Positions 39,518-47,596 of a stretch of 64,000 nucleotides of DNA are shown here, one piece after another. Made by a program: the position numbers and the translations under genes. A model generated the notes under the pieces. It had not been told where the DNA came from. It was given only the letters and a program-made list of their open reading frames with translations, and searched no databases. The stretch is from NCBI GenBank assembly GCA_947647505.1, contig CANSKO010000005.1:1-64000 (forward strand), in the 5' to 3' direction. Each line of letters begins with the position of its first letter. Position 1 is the stretch's first letter. The DNA comes from an uncultured Roseburia sp. (GTDB lineage Bacteria > Bacillota > Clostridia > Lachnospirales > Lachnospiraceae).

Positions 39518-40381
39518 ATGAGCGAAAGACAGGAGATGTATGGCTTTGCGCCAGTAGAAGAATTTGATTTCAGAGGGAAGCGGGTTGTCTTTCAGGGAGT
39601 GGAGGGCGCGTACAGCCAGCAGGCGCTGCTTCAGTTCTGCGGGATGGAGGCGAAAAGCTTTCATGTGGATTCCTGGCGGGACGCGATGGAGGCTATTGCG
39701 GGAAAAAAGGCGGATTATGCGGCGCTTCCGCTGGAAAATTCATCTGCCGGCATCGTATCCGAAAATTATGACCTTTTGATGGAATATGACAACTGCATCA
39801 TTGGAGAGCAGATCATAAAGACAAACCACTGTCTGGTCGGCTTAAAGGACGCTTCCCTTTCCGACATTACCGACGTATATTCGCATCCGCAGGCGCTGAT
39901 GCAGTGCTCAAAGTATCTTGAGGCGCATGAAGAATGGGAAAAGCACAGCAGAAAAAATACGGCGGGAGCGGCCAGAAAGGTCAGAGAGGAAAACGATAAA
40001 AGCCGCGCCGCGATTGCCGCGGGGATTACGGCGGATATTTATGATCTGAAAATACTGGCGGAAAATATCGAGAACAATACCTCCAATTCGACGAGGTTTA
40101 TCATTGTAACCGGGGAAAAGAAGTTCAGACGGGCATCCGAAAAGCTCAGCATCTGCTTTGAGCTGCCGCATAAAAGCGGAGCGTTGTATCATGCGCTGTC
40201 CCATCTGATTTATAACAATCTCAATATGAACCGGATTGAATCAAGGCCCGTGCAGGGCAGAACGTGGGAATATCGCTTTTTTATCGATATTGAAGGGAAT
40301 CTGGCGGATGCGGCGGTACAGAAAGCGTTAAGCGGTTTAAAAGAAGGGACGGAGGCGTTTCGGATTCTTGGAAATTATTAA
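39518..40381 (+). CDS. pheA: Prephenate dehydratase with ACT domain (no chorismate mutase domain)
   Basis: VVFQGVEGAYSQQALLQF; LPLENSSAGIVSENYDLL; NSTRFIIV; ACT ELPHKSGALYHALSHL. Confidence 0.9.
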   Translation: MSERQEMYGFAPVEEFDFRGKRVVFQGVEGAYSQQALLQFCGMEAKSFHVDSWRDAMEAIAGKKADYAALPLENSSAGIVSENYDLLMEYDNCIIGEQIIKTNHCLVGLKDASLSDITDVYSHPQALMQCSKYLEAHEEWEKHSRKNTAGAARKVREENDKSRAAIAAGITADIYDLKILAENIENNTSNSTRFIIVTGEKKFRRASEKLSICFELPHKSGALYHALSHLIYNNLNMNRIESRPVQGRTWEYRFFIDIEGNLADAAVQKALSGLKEGTEAFRILGNY

Positions 40382-40402
40382 GCGCAGACAGGAGGATGAG
40401 AC

Positions 40403-41704
40403 ATGAATCGGACAAAAGAACTGATTCTTTACAGGGATATGGAGGAGGGAAGCGTCTTTTATGGCGTTGCATCGCTGATTGCACGATGCGAAGAGCCTTT
40501 GTCCAATCAACAGGAAATCAGAGATTTGTACTATGAAAGCTTTCATGATCTGGTGGAGCTTTCCGACAAGTATGGCTTTTGCGGCAACCTCTGGCAGTCG
40601 TATCTGACCTGGCTTCTGGTCAGCCACGAAAATGCATACAGCAGGGCGTGTGAAATCCGGGAGGCGGCGCAGGGGGCGCTGCGGCAGATTGCGCTGCATG
40701 ACATGGCGATCTTTCTGGAGCTGTTTCGATTTGATTTCAACCGTCTGAACGATGTGCCGGGCATTGCGGGCGCGTCTATCTGGATGGAGTGTCCGAAAGC
40801 GGACGATGCGGCCTGTGTGTTAAGCCGGCGCATTCGCGACCGGATACATGCGCTGTGCGTGCAGCTTTCTAAAGCGTTATGCGCGGAGGCGTTTCTGGAG
40901 CTGCTTGCAGGCTTTTACCGGGAATTTGGCGTAGGAAAGCTGGGGCTGCACCGGGCGTTTCGCATAGAGCGCACCGTAGAACATGCAGAGATTGCGCCGA
41001 TTTTTCATATTGCGCAGGTTGCGCTTTCCGATCTGGTCGGTTATGAGGCGGCGAAAGAAAAGCTGCTTGCCAATACGGAAGCGTTTGTCTGCGGCAGACC
41101 TGCAAACAACTGTCTGCTGTACGGAGATGCGGGGACGGGAAAATCTTCCAGCATAAAAGCGATCGTCAACCAGTATTATGACAGAGGGCTGCGCATTATC
41201 GAGCTGTACCGTCATCAGTTTCGGGACCTGCATGATATCATAGCGCAGATCAAGCATCGAAACTACCGGTTTATTCTTTATATGGACGATCTTTCCTTTG
41301 AAGAATCGGAAACGGAATATAAATATTTAAAAGCCGTGATCGAAGGCGGCCTTGAAAAAAAGCCGGAGAACGTTTTGATCTATGCGACGTCCAACCGCAG
41401 ACATCTGGTTCGGGAAAAATTTTCCGACAAAGCGCAGCTTTCGGACGAGCTGCACAACAATGATACGGTACAGGAAAAGCTTTCTCTGGCGGCGCGGTTT
41501 GGCGTGCAGATTTATTTTGGCGCGCCGGATAAGCGGGCGTATCATGAAATTGTCCGTTCGCTTGCCAGACAGCAGGGCGTTGCAATGGAAGAGGAAGCGC
41601 TGCTTTTGCTGGCGGACCAGTGGGAACTGCACCACGGCGGGCGTTCGGGAAGGACGGCGCAGCAGTTTATCAACGACCGGCTGGGAAGGGAGGAAGGTCT
41701 GTGA
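40403..41704 (+). CDS. DUF815-family AAA+ ATPase
   Basis: NCLLYGDAGTGKSSSIKAIVNQY; YRFILYMDDLSFEESETEYKYLKAVIEGGLEKKPENVLIYATSNRRHLVRE. Confidence 0.88.
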   Translation: MNRTKELILYRDMEEGSVFYGVASLIARCEEPLSNQQEIRDLYYESFHDLVELSDKYGFCGNLWQSYLTWLLVSHENAYSRACEIREAAQGALRQIALHDMAIFLELFRFDFNRLNDVPGIAGASIWMECPKADDAACVLSRRIRDRIHALCVQLSKALCAEAFLELLAGFYREFGVGKLGLHRAFRIERTVEHAEIAPIFHIAQVALSDLVGYEAAKEKLLANTEAFVCGRPANNCLLYGDAGTGKSSSIKAIVNQYYDRGLRIIELYRHQFRDLHDIIAQIKHRNYRFILYMDDLSFEESETEYKYLKAVIEGGLEKKPENVLIYATSNRRHLVREKFSDKAQLSDELHNNDTVQEKLSLAARFGVQIYFGAPDKRAYHEIVRSLARQQGVAMEEEALLLLADQWELHHGGRSGRTAQQFINDRLGREEGL

Positions 41705-43227
41705 AATTATTTGCGGCAATCTATATCGGCTCTTATGAGGTGAGCCTGAAACTGTTTGAGCTGGCTGCAAAAAAGCCGATTCGGGAAATTGATTGCGTCA
41801 GAGCCAGAGTGGACAGCGGAAAGGATTCGTACCAGAAGGGCTATATCGGCTATGAGCTGTTAGAAGAGCTTGGCAATCTGTTGCTTGAATATCGAAAGAT
41901 TATGGAAGGCTATCGCGTCGATTCGTATGCGGCTTATGCGGGCGGCGTGTTTCGCGACATTAAAAACCAGCTGTTTGTGTTAGACCAGCTTTACATCCGC
42001 ACGGGCATCCGCATACAGGTGCCAAGCAATTCGGAGCATCGTTTTATTGGCTATAAATCCGTTGCGTTCCGGCAGGAGTTTGACGAGATGACAAAGCAGG
42101 GAGCGGCAGTTGTCGATATCGGCGGCGGCAATTTGCAGGTGACGCTGTTTTCGAAAGGAAGGGTTGTGACGACACAGCATATGGTGCTTGGAACGGCGCG
42201 CCTGTTCGAGCAGCTTTCCGGCATTCAGAATGCGGTGGCGCATTATGAGAACCAGATTGAAGAGATGGTCAATAAGGATCTGGAAGTGTTTAAGTCGCTG
42301 TATTTGAAAGATTATAAAATGAAATACATCATTTTCATGGGCGATTATATCATGGATCTGATGAAAAAAGTGGAAAAGAAAGGCAATAAAATCGTAAGCG
42401 CGGAAAAATTCGTCAAAGCGATGCGCAAATTATATCGGAAAAATACGGAGCAGATCGCAGTGGAAATGGACCTTGCAAATGAAAGCGATCCGCTTCTGAT
42501 CTTATATATCGTGTTTTATACAAGGGTTACAGAAGAGCTTGGCGCGGAAGAAATCTGGGCGCCCGGCGTAAACGTCAGCGACGGCATGGCATATGATTAT
42601 GCGGAACGGCTGCGTCTGATTAAGCCGCTGCATGATTTTGATGAAGACGTTCTTTCGGCTGCAAAGCAGCTTTCCAGACGCTACGAAAGCTTTTCGCCGC
42701 ATATTGACGCGCTGACGCAGATGGCGACGCTTGTGTTTGATGCGATGAAACGTGTGCACGGCATGGGGAAGCGGGAGCGGCTTTTGCTTTCCGTGGCGGC
42801 TATTTTGCATGACTGCGGCAAATACGTCAGTCTGGCGCATGGGCCGGAGTGCGCGTACAATATTATTATGGAGTCTGAGATTATCGGGCTGACGCATCTG
42901 GAACGGGAGATTGTGGCGTGCGCCGTACTGTACAACACGTATCCGCTGGAAGACTATGAAGCGCTTGCGGACCGGCTGGACAGAGCCAGCTACATGACCG
43001 TGGCGAAGCTCTCCGCTATTTTAAGGGTGTCCAATGCGATGGATCGCAGTCACAGGCAGAAATTTAAGCATGTAAAAGCGGCCATTCGTGGCAGACAGCT
43101 TGTGATTACGGTGGAAACACAGGATCAGATGATACTGGAAAAAGGACTGTTTGCAGTAAAAGCGGAGATGTTTGAACGCATCTTTGGCATGCAGCCGGTG
43201 ATTCGGGAAAAGCGAATGTTTCATTAA
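41701..43227 (+). CDS. Ppx/GppA-family protein with C-terminal HD domain (GTG start, 4-nt overlap)
   Basis: AVVDIGGGNLQVTLF; C-terminal AAILHDCGKYVSLAHG HD motif; upstream of ppk1. Confidence 0.85.
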   Translation: MKLFAAIYIGSYEVSLKLFELAAKKPIREIDCVRARVDSGKDSYQKGYIGYELLEELGNLLLEYRKIMEGYRVDSYAAYAGGVFRDIKNQLFVLDQLYIRTGIRIQVPSNSEHRFIGYKSVAFRQEFDEMTKQGAAVVDIGGGNLQVTLFSKGRVVTTQHMVLGTARLFEQLSGIQNAVAHYENQIEEMVNKDLEVFKSLYLKDYKMKYIIFMGDYIMDLMKKVEKKGNKIVSAEKFVKAMRKLYRKNTEQIAVEMDLANESDPLLILYIVFYTRVTEELGAEEIWAPGVNVSDGMAYDYAERLRLIKPLHDFDEDVLSAAKQLSRRYESFSPHIDALTQMATLVFDAMKRVHGMGKRERLLLSVAAILHDCGKYVSLAHGPECAYNIIMESEIIGLTHLEREIVACAVLYNTYPLEDYEALADRLDRASYMTVAKLSAILRVSNAMDRSHRQKFKHVKAAIRGRQLVITVETQDQMILEKGLFAVKAEMFERIFGMQPVIREKRMFH

Positions 43228-43238
43228 AGGGGAAAGGC

Positions 43239-45368
43239 ATGGAAAAAGAAAAGATATTCACAAATTCGGAAAATTATGAAAACAGGGAGTTAAGCTGGCT
43301 GAAATTTAACGGGCGCGTATTGAACGAAGCGCGGGATAAGTCGATTCCGCTTCTGGAACGGTTAAAATTCATCGGCATCACGTCCTCCAATCTGGACGAG
43401 TTTTTTATGGTGCGCGTCGCTTCCCTCAAAGATATGGTGCATGCAGGATATAAGAAAAAAGACATCGCGGGCATGACGGCGCAGGAACAGCTGGATGCGA
43501 TCAATACGGAGACGCGGGCTCTGGTGGACGCGCAGTATGCGACGTATAACCGTTCGCTTGTGCCAATGCTTAAAACGTGCGGCATAGAAATTATAGACGC
43601 GCATGAAAGCTTAAACGAGGCGCAGGCGGCGTTTGTGGACGCGTGGTTTGAGGAAATGGCATATCCTGTTTTAACGCCGATGGCAGTGGACGCTTCCCGG
43701 CCGTTTCCGCTGATTCGCAATAAAACGCTCAATATTGCGGCGCTGATCCGGCGCAAGGGGGCCGACGAAAAGGACATTGAATTTGCGACGGTGCAGGTGC
43801 CGTCCGTGCTGCCGCGGCTTGTGGAGATTCCGTCTGAAGCGGAAGGCGGCAGGACGTTTATTTTGTTAGAGCAGATGATCGAGCGTAATATTGCGCGTCT
43901 GTTTTTGAATTATAAAGTCGTCTGCGCCTATCCCTACCGCATTATGCGCAACGCCGATCTTCCAATTGATGAGGAAGAGGCGGCCGATCTGTTAAAAGAG
44001 ATTCAAAAGCAGCTGAAAAAGCGGCAGTGGGGCGAGGTGATCCGCCTGGAAATGGAAGGGGGCGCAAACGCCGATCTGCTTTCCATTCTGAAAAAGGAGC
44101 TGAAAATCAAAACGACAGATATTTTTCAGCTCAACGGGCCGATCGATCTGACGTTTGTGATGAAGCTGTATGACATCTCCGGTTATGACAGTCTGCGGTA
44201 CAAAAAATATCAGCCGCAGCCGCTTGCGCAGATCGAGCCGGGATCGGATATTTTTGCCGCGATTCAAAACGGCGACATCTTGATGCATCATCCGTATCAG
44301 ACGTTTGACCCCGTGGTGGACTTTATTCGGCAGGCGGCGGCGGACCCGCAGACGCTTGCCATCAAGCAGACGCTCTACCGTGTCAGCGGCAATTCTCCGA
44401 TCATCGCATCGTTGGCGGAGGCGGCCGAAAACGGCAAGCAGGTCACGGTGCTGGTGGAGTTAAAGGCGCGGTTTGACGAAGAGCACAATATCGTATGGGC
44501 GAAAAAGCTGGAAAAGGCGGGCTGCCATGTAATTTACGGACTGGTGGGATTAAAGACGCACAGCAAAATTGCGCTTGTCGTTCGCAGGGAAGAAGAGGGC
44601 ATTCGCCGGTACGTGCATCTTGGCACCGGCAATTACAACGATTCTACGGCAAAGCTGTATACGGACTGCGGCATATTCACCTGTTCGGAAGCGATTGGAG
44701 AAGATGCGACGGCTGTCTTTAACATGTTATCCGGCTATTCGGAGCCGCCCTCCTGGAACCGCCTTGTCGTTGCGCCTATCTGGCTGCGCAAGAAATTTTT
44801 AAAACTGATTGCCCGGGAAATGAAGCATGCGAAAGAGGGGGAAGAGGGCAGGATTATTGCAAAGATGAATTCCCTCTGTGACAAAGAAATCATAGCAGCC
44901 TTGTATGAAGCGTCGGCGGCCGGCGTGCAGATTGATCTGATTGTGCGCGGCATCTGCTGCTTAAAGGTCGGGATACCGGGCGTCAGCGAAACGATCCGCG
45001 TGCGTTCCATTGTAGGCAATTTTTTAGAGCACAGCCGCATTTTCTACTTCTATAACGGCGGCCGGCCGGAGTATTATATGGGAAGCGCCGACTGGATGCC
45101 GCGCAATCTCGACCGGCGCGTGGAAATCCTGTTTCCGGTAGAAGATGAGGAGATCCGTAAAAGCGTATATCATATTCTGGATGTGGAGCTTAGGGATAAC
45201 GTCAAGGCGCATGTGCTCAACGCAGACGGCGCATATGAAAAGATTGACAAACGCGGAAAAACGCTCGTCAATTCTCAGGATCAGTTCTGCAAAGAGGCAA
45301 AGGTGAAAAAGCCAAAAGATAAAGGGAAGTATCAGGAGCGCGTTTTTATTCCGGCAGAGCCGGTATAA
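43239..45368 (+). CDS. ppk1: Polyphosphate kinase 1
   Basis: NRELSWLKFNGRVLNEA; HHPYQTFDPVVDFIRQAA; VRRYVHLGTGNYN-like; LEHSRIFYFYNGG. Confidence 0.96.
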   Translation: MEKEKIFTNSENYENRELSWLKFNGRVLNEARDKSIPLLERLKFIGITSSNLDEFFMVRVASLKDMVHAGYKKKDIAGMTAQEQLDAINTETRALVDAQYATYNRSLVPMLKTCGIEIIDAHESLNEAQAAFVDAWFEEMAYPVLTPMAVDASRPFPLIRNKTLNIAALIRRKGADEKDIEFATVQVPSVLPRLVEIPSEAEGGRTFILLEQMIERNIARLFLNYKVVCAYPYRIMRNADLPIDEEEAADLLKEIQKQLKKRQWGEVIRLEMEGGANADLLSILKKELKIKTTDIFQLNGPIDLTFVMKLYDISGYDSLRYKKYQPQPLAQIEPGSDIFAAIQNGDILMHHPYQTFDPVVDFIRQAAADPQTLAIKQTLYRVSGNSPIIASLAEAAENGKQVTVLVELKARFDEEHNIVWAKKLEKAGCHVIYGLVGLKTHSKIALVVRREEEGIRRYVHLGTGNYNDSTAKLYTDCGIFTCSEAIGEDATAVFNMLSGYSEPPSWNRLVVAPIWLRKKFLKLIAREMKHAKEGEEGRIIAKMNSLCDKEIIAALYEASAAGVQIDLIVRGICCLKVGIPGVSETIRVRSIVGNFLEHSRIFYFYNGGRPEYYMGSADWMPRNLDRRVEILFPVEDEEIRKSVYHILDVELRDNVKAHVLNADGAYEKIDKRGKTLVNSQDQFCKEAKVKKPKDKGKYQERVFIPAEPV

Positions 45369-45385
45369 CCGGTAAAGGAGCGATC

Positions 45386-46213
45386 ATGTCAGAAAAGAAA
45401 ATACTGTTTACCGATCTGGACGGAACGCTGTTATCGGACGATGGAACGGTATCGCAGGAAAACAAAACAGCAATGCAGCAGGCCCTAAAGCAGGGGCATC
45501 GGATTGCTCTGGCCACCGGAAGGCCGCTGTGCAGCGCCAGAAAAGCGGTGAAAGAGCTGGGCGTCGCTTCGGCCATCTCTTATATTCTTGCGTTTCAGGG
45601 GTCCGTTTTGTATGACTGCGCGGCGGATCGCGTGCTATACGGCTTTACAATTCCGCTGCCTTTTGTCGATCGTCTGTTTGACGCGGCAAAAGGCGCCGGC
45701 ATTTACATTCAGACGTACGATCAGAGTCATGTGCTGACAAGAAGCGCTGCGAAAGAGCTTGCTTATTATACGAGGAAAACCGGCATGGCGTATCGTCTGC
45801 TGCCGCCGGAAGGGCCTGTTTCAGACGCAGTAAAAGAAGCGCCCAATAAAGCGCTTTTGATTGATCTTGCAGGCGGCCAGGCGCTGGAGCAGTTTCAGAA
45901 GGAGCAGGAGCATTGGACAAAAGACGGCATGCATGCGTTTTTTTCATGCAGGGAATATCTGGAGTATTGCCCGATTGGAGCGGATAAGGGCGCCGCGCTT
46001 CATAAGCTCTGCGCGCTGCTTGACGTGCCGGTTTCGCAGACGGTAGCCGTTGGAGATGAGAGGAATGACGTTTCCATGTTAAAAGCGGCGCAGATTGGCG
46101 CCGCTGTGCAGAATGCTTCTCCCGCCGCAAAACGGGCGGCCGATTACGTTACGGAACGAAATCATAATCAAGGCGCCGTTGCGGAAGTGATCAAAGCGTT
46201 TCTGTCTGTTTAA
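45386..46213 (+). CDS. Cof-type HAD-IIB family hydrolase
   Basis: FTDLDGTLLSDDGTVS; DKGAALHKL; VGDERNDVSMLKAA. Confidence 0.92.
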   Translation: MSEKKILFTDLDGTLLSDDGTVSQENKTAMQQALKQGHRIALATGRPLCSARKAVKELGVASAISYILAFQGSVLYDCAADRVLYGFTIPLPFVDRLFDAAKGAGIYIQTYDQSHVLTRSAAKELAYYTRKTGMAYRLLPPEGPVSDAVKEAPNKALLIDLAGGQALEQFQKEQEHWTKDGMHAFFSCREYLEYCPIGADKGAALHKLCALLDVPVSQTVAVGDERNDVSMLKAAQIGAAVQNASPAAKRAADYVTERNHNQGAVAEVIKAFLSV

Positions 46214-47042
46214 GCCGTTCCAGAAATTCGTACGGCACAAACAGGTCTCCCATGCCGCTTCCAAGACGGATCTGCGGCTTATTGCTTCCGTGGAAATCCG
46301 AACCGCCGGAAAGCATAAGGCCGTATTCTTCGGCAAGATTCTGAATGTATTGCGCATCTTCCTTCTGGTAGGTGGAATAGCGCGCTTCAATGCCTTCCAT
46401 GCCGCATGCCAGGCAGTCTTCGATCAGGCCGCGCAATTTGGCGTCGCTCATATGGTACAGGATGGGATGCGCCAGAATCGCTTTTCCCTTTGCGTGATGG
46501 ATCAGCTGAATGGCTTCCTGCGGAGAAATTTTTTCGCGTGGAATATTACAGGGGCAGCCGTCTCCGATATACGTTTCAAACGCTTCGGCAATCGAGCCGA
46601 TATAGCCGTGATCGAGCAGGAACCTTGCAACGTGCGCCCTTGTCAGCACGGCGTCCGGAAACATTTCCCGCAATGCTTCTTCTGAAATTTCAAAGCCGTA
46701 TTCTCTGAGCTTTTGATACATTTTCTGATTGCGGTTGTCACGGTTGTCGCGGAAGCGGACCAGGTGTCTGGCAAGCCGTTCGTTTGTTTCATCCAAAAAC
46801 AGCCCTACCATATGAATTTCTTTTCCGTCGTATTCCGTCGAAAGCTCAACGCCGGGCACAAGCTCGATGTCCGCGGCTTTTGCGGCGGCTCTTGCTTCCG
46901 CAATGCCGTCTACCGTATCATGATCCGTCAGCGCAAAGGCGGAAAGTCCGGCTGCCTTTGCCTCCTCCACTAACCGGGAAGGCGTGAGCGTGCCGTCGGA
47001 TGCAGTGGAATGTACGTGCAGATCGATGGTTTTATGTGGCAT
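46191..47042 (-). CDS. PHP-domain phosphoesterase (TrpH/RnaseAM-like)
   Basis: DLHVHSTASDGTLTPSRLV; FALTDHDTVDGIAEA; GSDFHGSNKP; start at 47042 with TTGCAA-17-TATAAT upstream. Confidence 0.9.
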   Translation of the reverse strand: MPHKTIDLHVHSTASDGTLTPSRLVEEAKAAGLSAFALTDHDTVDGIAEARAAAKAADIELVPGVELSTEYDGKEIHMVGLFLDETNERLARHLVRFRDNRDNRNQKMYQKLREYGFEISEEALREMFPDAVLTRAHVARFLLDHGYIGSIAEAFETYIGDGCPCNIPREKISPQEAIQLIHHAKGKAILAHPILYHMSDAKLRGLIEDCLACGMEGIEARYSTYQKEDAQYIQNLAEEYGLMLSGGSDFHGSNKPQIRLGSGMGDLFVPYEFLERLKQTETL

Positions 47043-47146
47043 AATTGTTCTCCTTTTTGATTTTTGTCTATTATATCGGATCTGCGGAGGGATTGCAATG
47101 GCCCATATCCGGCGGTCTGTTTTTTCTCGGATTTCCACCCTGTTCA

Positions 47147-47175
47147 TTGACAAATCTGGAAAAATATGCTATTCT
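47147..47175 (+). promoter_or_regulatory. Promoter of the cold-shock gene
   Basis: TTGACA - 17 - TATTCT. Confidence 0.65.
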
Positions 47176-47226
47176 AATCCATGTGGTTATTCCGCAACAG
47201 TAAGAAAAGTTTAGGGAGGAAGTATT

Positions 47227-47430
47227 ATGCAGCAAGGTACTGTAAAATGGTTTAACGCAAAGAAAGGATACGGATTCCTTTCAGACTCAGAGGGAAATGA
47301 AGTCTTTGTTCACTATTCTGCATTGCAGATGGATGGATTCAAAGAGCTCAAGGATGGCGAAGCAGTTGAATTTGAAGTCGTGGACGGGACAAAGGGACCG
47401 CAGGCAGCGAACGTAACCCGCCTGTCTTAA
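47227..47430 (+). CDS. Cold-shock domain protein (CspA family)
   Basis: [34 protein letters not shown]. Confidence 0.97.
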   Translation: MQQGTVKWFNAKKGYGFLSDSEGNEVFVHYSALQMDGFKELKDGEAVEFEVVDGTKGPQAANVTRLS

Positions 47431-47525
47431 AAATCCGTAAAGTATGTTTTAAAAGGGGCCGGATGGCCAAAGCCGGCAGGCATGTCCTGCAAGGTATAAA
47501 AAAGGAAATAAAGAAAAGAATAACC

Positions 47526-47553
47526 AAAAGAGGGTGTATACACACCCTCTTTT
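47526..47553. terminator. Perfectly palindromic terminator after the csp gene
   Basis: AAAAGAGGGTGT-ATAC-ACACCCTCTTTT. Confidence 0.85.
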
Positions 47554-47596
47554 ATATCATAGAGACAAAAGCGCGCGTCTTTGAAAGGGGAAGAAG

